A stretch of 64,000 nt of DNA from Diphasiastrum complanatum (GCA_029204225.1 CM055101.1:34787683-34851682), one strand, 5' to 3'; positions 47,281 through 59,560 are shown, counted from the stretch's first letter. Notes: generated by a model not told the origin, from the letters alone. A program made the numbers and translations.

Positions 47281-47472
47281 TCAGTTTGTTTCTTCGTCAG
47301 TTGTGTATTCAGACAAAATAGTATTAGCAATGGAATATGGGAGTATTTCATTTATGTCTTTTGAGACAAACATATTTTTGTTAGTTGGTTGAAATGTGGA
47401 TGTTCCACATGATGAGCAACATTTCATATTAGTGACTATTTTATTACATAAGGCAATCCACTGAGATTCCAA
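47281..47472 (-). pseudogene. possible N-terminal piece of the Helitron-type protein
   Basis: A 63-codon open frame (CNKIVTNMKCCSSCGTSTFQ) with a CxxC pair, upstream of and collinear with the Helitron-type gene. Helitron proteins often have a Cys-rich region before the N domain. The link is inferred from position only. Confidence 0.3.
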
Positions 47473-48252
47473 TGTAGTTATTTCAAACCATGTGTTTGAA
47501 TAGGGTTGAGATCATTTTTGCATTTTATTTGGGTTCGACATCTAGCAAAGGCTCGTCTATTTCTTCTATTCATAAAAATGATAATAGTTCCTCTAAACGT
47601 GGGTGGAAAGAGAGATAGACATTAGCTGCTTGGAAGGCAAAGTCCAAGCACTTCTTTTGTCTCCCAGCCTTACCCAACAATTTAGCCGATTAATAGACAA
47701 GATTTGAAATCTTGTCCTTTCTATTTCCTCATTTGCTACCCATGGTTTCTAGGCAATCTAAAATGGGATATATATCAAACCTCACCTGATGATCATCGAT
47801 AGTGTCACAGCAAACTGGGTTCGCCTTTATATTCTGGAGCGAGTATTATGTTTAGTTTCAGAGCATGTCTAAAACTTTGTTCACAAACACTATCGATATC
47901 AGTCGGACACAACATATCTATTTGGATAGAGATGTCGCCGTTCTCAATTCCTCAGTCTCTAAGTTGGTTTGAGATGACATTACATGAGCAAATTGGTCAC
48001 TGAGACATCACATCCAAGGTAGCTATTACGCGCACGGCATGAAGTCTCAATAAGAGTCATTGGCTTTTTAGATTACTGGACAATATACAGAATTCAAAAG
48101 GTGAACTGGTGGCCACGAGGAACTCAGTTACGGGATGGAAGTATGAAACCACGGGATATTGATAAAAATACGTAATGAGTGAGGAACCATTTTAGAGTAT
48201 TCATTTGTAACTGGTCCTTGGTAATATAACGAGAGTACTCTTCGAAAAGGTG

Positions 48253-48253
<1 letters not shown>
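47473..48253. other. no gene recognised
   Basis: A plus-strand coding-like stretch near 47520-47690 (RGWKER, LAAWKAKSKHFFCLPALP) contains a stop and is not identified. Confidence 0.4.
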
Positions 48254-48322
<69 letters not shown>

Positions 48323-48326
48323 AAAA
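48254..48326. repeat. compound (GT)n(GA)n(A)n microsatellite
   Basis: About 30 bp of GT, then about 34 bp of GA, then an A run. Confidence 0.98.
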
Positions 48327-51078
48327 CACATAGTGATGATATCCAGATGAAGAGAGAAATAAAGCTATGCTGCCCTCTCTGGACCAGCTGCGTCCCAGAT
48401 TTGAGCCGTAATGGTCTTGTAATCAACCACAATGGTACGCGTTTGGAACTACACCCCAATTGTGGACTTGGATTCGATATTGAGCTCGTTATTGCGAAAA
48501 TTTGGATAAGAGATGAGGCATGCCCACCACTGATTGCTTTCCAATTGCGTTCAAACCATCCTAATGATCAATCAACACAACTATCTGCTGTTTGATCATA
48601 TGTTTATAGAAAGCTGATATAATCCGCACAACTATCTGTTGTTGTTGATCAGATTTTAACAAAAAGTGATATACCAAATCAAAATCAAAACCCAGATAGG
48701 ATGATGATCCGAAAAAAGCAACACAAACTCATTTCCAGTTGATTGGTTGACTGCTAGTTGATGCAGTTCAGTTTTATCTTAAAAGGAAAGGCAAGAAAGG
48801 GCAATTTGTCATGCCGTTGATACTAATATAGTGCTTAGCATCTCTGGGCTTCCTTATTCATGACCTAATTTCATCATATTGACAGTTTCTAATTTGCCAT
48901 TTGCTGCAACATCGAGCAAAGCAAACGGTCTCGTAGTTCCAAATGACATTCATGTTGTAGGGGTGAGACTAAGAATATTGCATTCAAAAAAATTCTATCA
49001 CAACATTTGAGATAGATCTAATCATCGTCTCCTATCAAATTATGTAGGTATGTGCTTATTGAATTACTCTACATCCTTATTGTTTTTTCCTTGTTTCTTG
49101 CCATAGGCTCAATTGTTGGCCGATCTTAGTGGCAATAAAGATTAATTTCAAGCTCTCTTTCTTTCTCTCAAACTCGTTACTAGTTGATTGTCTCAAGAGA
49201 ACAAGTTGAAATTAGAACGTGCTTTATGGAGGGAATTTCTTGTGATTGCAGCCACTAGAGGACAGATATCTGCTTCTTTCGAGGAGATGTGAGAATGAAG
49301 ACCGAATCCATCCAACTCCATAGCCAAAACAGACATCGAAGCCACATTGTAGATCAAGCTTTAACTGTGTAAATGGGAGATGACTATGATGAAAAACGTG
49401 GATGAAGTGACAATGTCTCATTATAGCTTATTCTATAACCATCTATACCAGCTAGGGATAACACATCTGATGAGAAGTACTGATCTGCTCACTCTTGAAC
49501 TAAATCTGCAACGGGTAATGTCCTCCATGGGACAGCTACTCATTTTGAATCATTAAACACTTCAATCGAGCTTAAATTTGAATTAAAATTTGATGAATAG
49601 TGATGGGCTCGATGAGAAACTAGATTGGATCGTATTTATCATCACTCTAGTGAGTAATCTGCAGTAGCGCACCTTCCAGCAGCAGGGACTTGCACATTCT
49701 TGTATTGATTTTTAAAAGGGAAACCAATCCTTTGGCAATTAGGGAGCATTAACAACTGAAATCTTCTCAGTTGACTGTGAACCTGAGTCTATTGGGTGAG
49801 TCTCTTGGATAGATCGTTCTTTGATGGGCAGGAGCAAGAATGGATATTAGCCTCCAGATCTAACTAATAACTTTCAATATCTAATATAAATAGTATAGAG
49901 CAATGGCATCTTTCAATTATGTATGTGTAGGCTCCACATTTATGGGCTATATCAATGTCAATGATTTCTCATGAGCTGCAAGAGCTGCTAAAACATATGG
50001 TTTATTTATCCACAGTGGCAGTTCCACTAGAAAAATTTGAGATTTTGTCTTTGCACTGCATTCAGGTTTAGAATAAATTTACAGGTCCCGGTATTACTGC
50101 TCCAAGTACCTTAAGCAGCTTAACGCGTACAAAGAGAAAGTTTCTCATCCTGAACTTTGATTCAACAAGGAATAAGGTAACTCACAGATCTATTATTGAA
50201 ACTAGGGCGTGCACCTGCGATGAAGGCTAGGATAAATTTGTGGTTGATTGAGAGAGCAATGCTGACCTTGAGTCTGAACAAGTATATTATGCATTCTCTA
50301 GGAATTTGTACGCGTTTCAGAAGTGTTGTTTTCTTATATTTGTAGACTTTGAGAGTAAGTCAGTGGAGATGAAGCTGCTCGTTTAGCATAAGAAAACCTT
50401 TAGGACTCATTTATATTGAAATTTTATATTGATCAGTGTGTGTGGCCGCTGAGGACAAAACGAAGCTCTCATTTATAAATAACTAATAACTAATTTATGA
50501 AAAAGAAGAAGAGAATGCGAAAAAAGAAGGTGTCCTACTCTTGAAATCCGAGTTGCTGCTTTTGAATCTACATATCACATGGATGGGCAAAAAATCCGCA
50601 ACGAACAGTAGACTCTCCATGTCTGCCGCAACTCCAAAAGCGAGCAATTTCACAGATTGCAATCTAATCATGCATCTCCTACTTTCTCTTGTGCTTGCTC
50701 TGGCAATCCCTACTTTCTCTTGTGCTTGCTCTGGCAATCCCTATTGCACACCACATAAAATAGAAAGAACGAGTAAAGAGAGACAGAGCGCAAGCAATTT
50801 TTTTTTTCTTTGAAAAATGATTGAGAGAAAAGAGATAGCGAGAGCGGAGCGCGAGCGCGAGCGCGGGCACAAGAGCCATATACACCAAACGCTCACGTCT
50901 CAACTCAACGGTCGTGTCCTAAACCGTCGCAACGCAAACGAATATGCCAAGTCTTTATTAAAAAAAAATTGATGACGTGGATTTTTACTTTTTTACAAAT
51001 AAATGATGATGTGGAATTTTTTCCTTTAAAAAGAACTTTAAAATGGGTATTAGTTGGCCTTATAAAAATCCCTAACAC
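48327..51078. other. intergenic, no gene or element recognised
   Basis: Roughly 2.7 kb without a supported coding region. It contains the 31-bp duplication listed separately. GATGACGTGGATTTTTACTT and the similar GATGATGTGGAATTTTTTCC lie close together near 50970-51022. Confidence 0.5.
50679..50740. repeat. 31-bp perfect tandem duplication
   Basis: The unit CTACTTTCTCTTGTGCTTGC plus TCTGGCAATCC occurs twice without a spacer. Confidence 0.95.
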
Positions 51079-53417
51079 TTGATCTCGACTATCCAGCCGA
51101 TAAAGCCTGACCTCCCTGTCTGTCATAGTTGCATCCTTGGAAAGCAGATTAGGATTCCTTTTAGATCGAGTCATAGGCATACAACAAAAGATGTTCTAAA
51201 CATTGTTCATTCAGATATATGTGGTCCAATGCAAACTCCATTGTTTCTTGATGCAAAGTATTTTATTACTTTCATTAACAAATATTTGAGAAGAACAACT
51301 ATTTATCTAATTAAGCATAAATTGGAGGCTTTTCAAAATATTTTGACAATTCAAAGAGCATGCAAAATATCAAATTGGTAAAAGAATTAAAGCATTGAGG
51401 TCCGGGAGAATAAATCTCTATCGAATTCAACGAATATTGTCTTAAGAACGGCATTGAGCAACAATACATTACTTCCTATTTGCCTCAGTCGAATGGTCTT
51501 GCTGAGCGAAAAAACAGAACCTTACTTGACTCGGCAAAGTCCATGCTAGCACATGCGACACTTCCGAAGTCTTTCTGGGCTGAAGTTGTTTTCACTGTAG
51601 CTTATATTCAAAACAGATGTCCTACTAAAGGTCTCTCAAACAAAACACCATATGAAATTTGGACAAGCTCCAAACCTTCTTCATCGAACTTATGAATTTT
51701 TGGATGTATCACTTATGTGCAAATACCGCATGATCTCAAGAAAAAACTCGACTTCCAGAGTATCAAGTCGATTTTCATCAACTACAGTACTTCAGATAAA
51801 ACTTATAAGCTGTATGATTCTGTCAAGTTGAAGGTATTCACTAGCCGGGATGTCATTTTCAGTTTATCGACCTCAAAGGTAAGGGCAAAGCTCATATAGC
51901 CGAACTATTAGACTCTCCCGAATTATCGAACTTTCAAGTTCCCAAGTCGACTATTCCTAAGGAAGGTCCTAGCTTGTCTACTCATGATGAACAACTTATC
52001 GACAATGAATCCAAAGATGATGATGTTGCAGTTCAACAACTACAAAATGATGAAGATTATCAACTTCGCTCATTACCCAGAAGATCAGACAAGAGTCAGC
52101 AGACCACATATCAGGTATATCGACGAGTCTGCAACTTATCTTATTCAAGAGCCGACGACTGTTGAAGAGGCACTCAGTTAGCCCAATTCTGATCTCTAGA
52201 AAGAAGCTATGGATAAATAATATTCATCTCTTATCAAGAACCAAACTTGGACTATTGTCAAATTACCTACCAACATTAATGTAGTTGATTGCAAATGGTT
52301 ATTCAAGGTCAAATACAAGGCAGATGGAAGTATCGATCGAAGAAAGGATCAACTTATTGCCAAAGGATTTTATCAAGTACACAACGTCAACTACATTGAG
52401 ACTTTTAGTCCAGTAGTGAAACATTCTTCAATCAGACTTCTATTGTCATTTGCTGCTGTACCAGATTTGGAAATACATCAAATGGATGTACAAACAACAT
52501 ATCTTAATGGAGCTCATTACCGTCTAGGTATTCAAATCCAAAGAGACAAAAAACTGAAGTTGATTTATATTATTCAGCAAAGATACATTCACAATGTCTT
52601 AATATCATATAATTTGATGAATTGCAAATTAGCTCTCTCACCGATGGATTCAGGACTCAAAATGTCAAAGGACCAATGTCCCCAAACAATCGAAGAGAAA
52701 GAGTAGATGCGTGAGTATCCTTATCATTCGATAATAGGATATCTTATGTACGCGATGATCTGTACTAGACCAAACATAGCTCTTGCAGTCAGTTCCTTAA
52801 ATCAATCTATGGCTAATCCTGTTATTACACAATGGAAGGCTCTTATCAGAGTCTTGAGATATCTTCAAACTACTATGGACTTTTGCATTTGTTATGGAGA
52901 AGTCGACAACGACAAACTCAATATTCTCAGTGGTCATTCAGATGCAAGTTGGGTAGGAGATGTAGACACTTCCAAATCCACTTTTGGATTTACATTCTTC
53001 CTCAAGAATGCTCCTATTTCATAAAACAATCACAAGAAAACTTTGATAACTTTATCTTCCACTGAATCAGAGTATATCATTGCCTCTCAAGCTACAAAGG
53101 AAGCAATATGGTTGAGAAACTTACTTTCAGAGGTTAGTCTTAGTCAGTATGCTTTGACAATTCTATTTTGTGATCATCAAAGTGCCATTGCTTTATCAGC
53201 CAACCTTAGATTTCATTCTAGGAGTAAGCACATTAAAATTAAATATCACTATGTCAGAAGCACAGTTCTCGACAAAGAGGTTAACTTGCAGTACTGTTGA
53301 ATGCAAGATATGACAACGGATATTTTACTAAAGCATTAAGCTTGGATGCACACAAAAAAATTTGTGTAGAACTAAGTTTGAAGGTCAAAGCATTCATGGA
53401 TTCATATAAAGGGGGAG
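51079..53417 (+). pseudogene. copia element 9: integrase to RNase H with RT deletion
   Basis: Plus strand: the end of GAG-pre-integrase (CHSCILGKQIRIPFRSSH), the integrase first Asp (IVHSDICGPMQ), a damaged second motif, then PQSNGLAERKNRTLLDSAKS with the catalytic Glu, a linker with frameshifts and a stop, ALS.PNSDL, RT fingers (IKNQTWTIV-like, VVDCKWLFKVKYK-like) and MDVQTTYLNG. From there it jumps in frame near 52513 to HYRLGIQIQRDK, deleting the YVDD half of RT. RNase H follows (CTRPNIALAVSSLNQSMANP; STESEYIIAS; FHSRSKHIKIKYHY) to about 53340. AAAGGGGGAG before the LTR is the polypurine tract. The left end at 51079 is truncated. The family is close to that of copia elements 2 and 10. Confidence 0.85.
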
Positions 53418-54338
53418 TGTGAGATTATTCTACTATTGGAGTGTTGGAGTGTTCCATTGTCAGAGTGGTTTAGCTAAATAATCGATCTTTAATCTTTATC
53501 CACTCTATTATTCAGTTCTACAGTTCTCTCTTCGTATTTCTGCATAGTCTGTAGAAATACTCGGGAATCGCTCAACAGGTGGCTCCGACATATTGGACAT
53601 CATCCGACATATCGACGTCCTTGACGAAAGTTGAGGACTTCGGCCATGTTGATGAAAGATAGTTAATGTTCAACTTGTTATGAAGCTAAAAACTTTTCTT
53701 GAATTTTTGGGAAGTCCTAACTAGATGGATGCTAGTGCATTATGGCCAACTGGCTATTGCGATCTGCGACCTAATGGTTGTCCTACTGGATATGCATTAT
53801 TTCTTAGTATAAATAGTTGATCATCAAAAGACTTATTAGTTAAGAAGTTAGCTGCAAGATTAGTTTCTATATTAGCTCAGTATTTTTATTTGCGCTTATT
53901 GCTTATCAACGGAAATGCATCAGATAGAGTTTTCAGTTACTTAGAGATAGCTTAGAGTACACGGTTTCTATCCGCAATTGTCTTCTGCTCATCATCATCT
54001 AATTTGTACATGCTATTTACTGAATCAATCTACTCCTTTATTGCATTCAGTATTATGTCGAAATGTATACATCTCTGTGATTATTTGTGACTGATAAATC
54101 TCTTATCGTTTTGTTTGATAATTTAATACTTCATTGTTTGGCTATGAAATCACTTTACTGCTAATGATTTCAAAGTTAGTTGCTAAAAGATTGAATGTGG
54201 CTTTTGTCATTATGTTTTGTTCAATATTGATAGGCGTAGTCATGCATTAGAAAAGAAGGCTAAGTCCCACTGTGCTCGATAAGTCGCTGTAGTCTTTGAC
54301 ATGTTGGGCCGATTCACTTCGCCTGCCTCTTCCCAACA
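53418..54338 (+). repeat. probable 3' LTR of copia element 9
   Basis: It starts TGTGAGATTATTC after the polypurine tract and ends CCTCTTCCCAACA. Its last part (GATAGGCGTAGTCATGC) matches the same position in the LTR at 12203-13282. There is no second copy, so the right end is inferred from CAACA. Confidence 0.65.
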
Positions 54339-54850
54339 ATAAACTGTAGTGGAAACAACTTCAGCCTAGAAGCTCTTTGGCAATGATGCGTGTGCCAGTT
54401 TCTTTCTCTACATGCTCCATGATTGGATCCAGACCTGCAACTGTCGAAGGACCAATGTCCTCTGATGAAGCAAGAAAATGAGCAAATGAAAGAGTATTTG
54501 TATCAATCGATACTCGGCCCTCATGTATGCAATGGCTTGTACGAGACCTGACGTCGCTTTTGCAGTTAGCTCATTAAGCCAATTCATGGCTAATCCTGGA
54601 ATCATACATTGGAAGGATGTGATATATTCGAGCTACAATGGACCTATGCATTTGCTTTGGAGAAGTCAAAAATGACAATCTTCATCAACGAAGTGGATAC
54701 TCAGATGCAAGCTGGGGAGGAGATGTAGATACTCGTAAATCCACATCTGGATTTATGTCCTATCTCTTGGAATAGCCGTAAGCAATTATGTACACTCCTA
54801 CAATTATATTTTGTGATAATTAGAGTGCGCTTTCTTGAGTTTTGCTCACA
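54339..54850. pseudogene. scrambled copia mosaic (two minus-strand and one plus-strand pieces)
   Basis: 54345-54376 resembles, in minus orientation, the integrase segment at 62405-62450 (GAAGCTCTTTGGCAATGATG against GAAACTCTTTGGTAAAGATG). 54377-54418 resembles a more distant integrase piece at 62632-62655 (GCCAGTTTCTTTCTCTACA). Then the plus strand carries RNase H sequence (CTGTCGAAGGACCAATGTCC, then CTTGTACGAGACCTGACGTC and onward) with frameshifts and stops. The pieces are not collinear in any copia element. Confidence 0.7.
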
Positions 54851-55079
54851 TTTGAATCTGAAAACTATAATGAAGTACCTGTTGTACAATCCACAGTTGC
54901 AAGAGCTTGATTCTAGTTGACATTACCTGTTTGAGAGTCATAATGAACTCCCAAAGCTTTTTCTACTCGGTCACAAGTATGATCCATTGTTGATGAATCA
55001 TCATCCCCTTTCAGAATGTTGAGTCTGACAAACCATTAGACCATGACGCATTCTAGTCCACAATTTTTTATTTTTTTCC

Positions 55080-56620
55080 CTCTACGTGCTGATCCAACCG
55101 CACCAGAGGACTTGGTTCCAATAGAGGTCCCGATTGAGAATGATGAAAATGAAGAGGAAAGGGCTGAACCACAACCGGGCCTAGCCAGTACCTTCGCACC
55201 AGCCGCTCCATAGGACATCACGATGGCTATCAGTAGTCGGGCACCATGCTCATGAACCTGGTGGATGCCAAACAAAAATTGGACAACTGAGTAGTTGATC
55301 TGGCTACGAAAAATAAAAATTGTGCACCGAGCTGGACCAGCTCTGACAAGAGAATCAAGTGGTGTAGCAGCATATCCAAGCTGAAAAGGCAACAGTCATG
55401 AAGCTCGAAAAACATGAGGCAGTCCTTTAGGACTATATCAAAGCTCTTTACAAGTCGGTGGTGGGAACAACTGCCCATATCCAACAAGCCACAACTTCAG
55501 GTCTTGCTCCAAGATCAACTACAAGCGGAGGAGACAAAACTAGCACCTAGGAGCAGAGGGCGAGACCACCCAACAGACTATCTAACCCAACAAGTGTAGC
55601 TTTTTAGGCAAACGCTCATGGGCTACCAAACTGCCTTCGACCAATACCGACAATAGGCCCCTGACAATAGGCCCACAAGAAATTATCTAAAGCAAAAGTC
55701 GCGTTGAAATAATGGCAACAACAAATGACACAACAACAACTAGTGCCCCATCACCACCTCAACTAGAAGCTGCACCGGCAGATGACAGCCAAGACCAAGA
55801 GAAACAAGTAGTGGGGCAAGAGACAACAGACCTAGGGCAAGGGCCATAGAAGAGCATGACACCATCACCTAATGAGCAACAAGCTTCGTCCTCCCAAGAC
55901 TCTCACTCCATATCAATGCATTCAAAAAATGCAAAAGTGTGGAGGAAGAAATCGACGAATTCCTAGCGGCGCAACATCCCTATGAGTCCTCATGCGACAG
56001 GTGGAAGGTTACCTTCACTGCCAAGGAAATAAAGAGGAATGAAATCTCATGTCTCCCGGCATTGGCACCACAATGTACATGGCGACAGTACATCTTGGAG
56101 CGCAATCATTGGGCCATCAGGACGTATGTGTCTAGCTCGAGGGCACTGAGAATAAATCCCCATTATTCCATGAAGAAAAAAATGGGCATAGTGCGAGACA
56201 CCTTTGGACCAGCTAATTGTCAAAACCTGGCCAAAGATCCATTCAAAGTACGGTTGGGGCATGGATGAAGATGCCAAATGGGCACTCATCCAAAATTCAA
56301 AACAATATCTCAAGTGCCCAGATCCCACAGTTTGCATGGCTGCAGAATTTGTCCGAGATTTGGAATTTTTATGCAAGTCCCCACCAAGTGGGATAATTGT
56401 TTACCTAGATGATCTAATTGAACCTTTGCCACTAGAATCCTCTTAGCCTTTTTCCAATGGATATTCAATGGCTTTTGCATGGATTGGCTCCAGTAGATAG
56501 AACTTTGGGAGAAAGCTAAAGTTGAAGACTCATGCCTTTAATTTTAGTGCTTTGGACCATGGCAATCCAAGGAGTGGGGAACGTGCAGTGGATGCTTTGC
56601 TTACTTTATTGGCCATAATA
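55080..56620 (+). pseudogene. unidentified coding repeat, copy B, with a coiled-coil-like N-part
   Basis: Across several stops and frame changes the plus strand reads ADPTAPEDLVPIEVPIENDE, then LMNLVDAKQKLDN, VMKLEKHEAVL, ALYKSVVGTTAHIQQATTSG, a Gln/Pro-rich stretch, and a 109-codon frame from 55939 (CTWRQYILERNHWAIRTYV, SSSRALRINPHYS), then frame-shifted IHSKYGWGMDEDAKWALIQ, CPDPTVCMAAEFVRDLEFL. Near 56520 it reads KLKTHAFNFSALDHGNPRSG. The C-terminal part is homologous to 32183-32500. The heptad-like N-part and acidic/Pro-rich composition suggest a structural or gag-like protein, but I know no family that fits. Both copies are dead. Confidence 0.45.
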
Positions 56621-56744
56621 GACAAATAGATATAAATAGTGTCGGGTAGTAATAGATTCTTAAATTTATAATGAATTTTCTACTGACTTTTCCATTGGGT
56701 TATCTTGCCATAGAATATGGTTAGGCCAAGCCATTTTTAATCCA

Positions 56745-57474
56745 AACATGCGGCATAAGTTCACTCAGAGTTGTTGCGGGAAAGGTTCAGTCAGATCATC
56801 TCCTAAACATATCCAAATATGCCAAGACAAGGACAATATAGACCAAGGCAATGAAGACCAAAAATACAGCCGATATCGGTTCAGCGCATGAGGATGACTT
56901 CATTGGGAGGCACTTCAACAAGGGCGCACGTCAAATCGATATCTGATTGCAGTGGTCACTGGAGTTTAAGTGTCCAAAGATCTTCCCATTTGAGATAATG
57001 CATTTCCTACAGAAGACAATTAAGTTTGTTTGTATTTGAGATTCTTATTTCAGGTTCTAATTGAGATAAAGCTTGTCCTCATGATCAAACCTTTGTTTTT
57101 CATAGCCTTGGTCTGCCTTGTCTTTACCATGGTTTTTTTGGATAAGTTCAGAAGATGATCTGAGTGAACCTTTGCCACAACCAATTTCAACATGCGGCAA
57201 AAGTTCACTCAGATTTGTTGCTGCAAAGCTTCACTCCGATCATCTTCTGAACATATCCAAATATGCCAAGACAAGGACAATATAGACCAAGGCAATGAAG
57301 ACCAAAACTACAGCCGATATCGGTTCAGCATGCAAGGATGACTTCACTGGGAGGCACTTCAACAAGGGCTCGCATGGAATCGATATCTGATTGTAGTGGT
57401 CACTGGACTTCAAGTGCCTGTAGATCTCCCCATTGGAAATAATGCATTTCCGGTAGAAGACAATTAAGCTTGTT
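56745..57474. repeat. direct repeat of about 285 bp with an inverted part-copy between
   Basis: 56745-57034 and 57187-57474 are diverged direct copies (shared block AACATATCCAAATATGCCAA...; GATATCGGTTCAGC; AACAAGGGC...). Between them 57085-57180 is an inverted copy of the first 95 bp or so (CATAGCCTTGGTCTGCCTTG; AGAAGATGATCTGAGTGAAC). A further piece of the motif (GATGATCTAATTGAACCTTTG) is at 56409-56430. The unit could be the end of a DNA transposon. No element is identified. Confidence 0.75.
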
Positions 57475-59035
57475 ATTGAAAATTCATATGTGTGTCCTCC
57501 ACCATAGAAATGGAGATCATAGAAAAGAAAGAGCTACATAGAAAAAGTGGCTCAGATAACAGATAATAGAAAAAGTGGTTCATATATTATCAAACATGAC
57601 GTATTCAAAAAATTATATGACATAATACAAGATTACATTGTTCAAATTATATGGATCTTCAATTTCGATGGATGCTCCTATGTCTATGCATTTTATATGC
57701 TCTTCCTGCCTTGTTGGTACCTGCACAACAGAAATTGTTTAAGTTCATTTATCTTGTAAAGCTGATTCACTAAGAAATTGAGAAACTAAAAATTGTCATA
57801 TGGCATAATGTACCTTTATAGCATTCAATCGAAATTGATAGTACTGAGGTAGATCGAATTACAACATGTCTAGTTCTGATCAAATGTTATTGAGACATCA
57901 ATCTTCCTCATCACAAGAATGTTGTCATTTCTTTTCACTGTTATTTGAAGTTGGTTTATTCCAAAATCTTGATCAAGTGGCTTCCTCGAAAAATCTGGTA
58001 GAGGATATGGGTCTAATCTACCCACTAAACTATTTTTATTTGGAATATAGGTGTGATCATAAAAAAAACTCTTGACTCTAAAAGAGATTTTGGAGATCGA
58101 CCTTTATATTGTAAAATATCGATATCAAAATGTATGACATCAATTATTCCTGCAATCGATTGAACTGGTTGCTATTCAATAAAATTTGATGGATACAAAT
58201 ATGCAAAACCAACAAAAATATCATGAGAAAAATTGATATTAAAAAAATGCTAATACTAATGAAATATAATTTGAATATGCACATACTAATCATATACTTA
58301 CAATTGCATTTTTTTTCTATCATTTGGATTAAAATCCTGAATGTTGAGCTCTTTGTGAAGATAAACACACTAAACCAAAGCTTCCGTGATTGATTGACCG
58401 GCAGGTGATACTTTGAAATCTATTATCCCGCCTTTCCAAGAGCTTCTATATATTCCGGAAGGCGCCTTTTCAGGATGGATGCATCAAGATCCATTGATAT
58501 TTATGATATATTCTTGGTATCCATTGATCTTCTGCATTTTTTTCATTGCAAATATTGATTGCATCAATGGTTCCTCTTGGTCTCCGATTATGTGTAGCCA
58601 TTAGTCCAAAATATGTGTATGCAAGTTGAGAATGGAGAGAATGAAGAGAATGAGAGGTAAACCAAAGAATGACAATCCAAAATAATAGAGAGGATGAAGA
58701 GAATGAGAGGTATACCTAAGAATGACAAGAAGTTCCTAAATTACAAGGACTAGTTAACTACAGTTTATGACTATTGACGTCAAATCAACCTCGAGTGTAC
58801 AAAGACGGGCAACAAAAAAGTATTCGAGCAGTAACTGTGGTCCAATCACAATCGTTTGTTTTGCCCGGCAGGATATGTGAAAATCATGAAAATTTGGCCA
58901 AAAAAGTTAAAAACATTTTTTGTCCATCAAGCATTGTTACAACTTGTCACAAATGGACACCATTGATTGGGACACATAAGCGTTGAAAGCATGCGAAGTA
59001 AAAAAAACATCTTGACAAAGGGCCCATTTTTAGTT
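57475..59035. other. AT-rich, only unrecognised short open frames
   Basis: A minus-strand frame ending near 58570 begins MATHNRRPRGTIDAINICNE and soon breaks. Others are shorter and AT-driven. No domain is recognised. Confidence 0.4.
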
Positions 59036-59560
59036 TTAATATCCTCTAATGTGAGAGGTGTCTTCCATTGGTTCTCTCTTGGCTCTGGGCAAGACCACTA
59101 CCACTTCGTCCATCTCATAGTCCTTGAAGTATTGTGGCACGTCTTGCACAGGCTTGGGTTCTTCTATCGCGTCCTTCTGGATTTTTTCGAGCATTTCCAA
59201 GGTGGTCATCAACTCAATCTTGATTTCTCGTTTATCGCTCTTGACCTTCCACTCAACGATTTTAGCCTTATAGAGGGGCTTGTGTTCTCTGGGCAGACTG
59301 GTGGTTGGCTTATTATTGATTCTCGTTCTTTTCAAGGCCATGTCAAGCTTCTTGATGCTCTTAGGTGCCTTCGGACCTAATTGTGCAATGGGAATGGGAG
59401 CTTATCCTTTTGGAGAGCCTCCATATGGGGGATCCAAAGTGACAGGCTCCTTACCCTTGGCATGCTTCGGTGAATCAGATCGATGATGGGTCTTTTACCA
59501 TCTTGATGCTATTGTCCCACAGCAAGACTTCTAGGTTGTATAGAGCTTCATCCTCAGCTT
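59036..59560 (-). pseudogene. unidentified coding remnant, possibly retroelement polyprotein
   Basis: A 101-codon minus-strand frame from the ATG at 59341 (NNKPTTSLPREHKPLYKAKI; IELMTTLEMLEKIQKDAIEE; FKDYEMDEVVVVLPRAK) is preceded in the same reading by EPVTLDPPYGGSPKG, stop, APIPIAQLGPKAPKSIKKLD. Composition (charged, Lys/Glu-rich, Pro-rich leader) and the extension upstream of the ATG show an older, longer coding region. It looks like the variable part of a retroelement polyprotein, but I cannot name it. Confidence 0.4.

Noticed and set aside
48124-48595. Open frames with Arg-Glu, Ser-Leu or His-Thr runs
   Set aside because: They are driven by the (GT)n(GA)n microsatellite; the remaining part has no recognisable domain.
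57547-58986. Several open frames of 60-75 codons as genes
   Set aside because: AT-biased composition, no motifs, no support from context.
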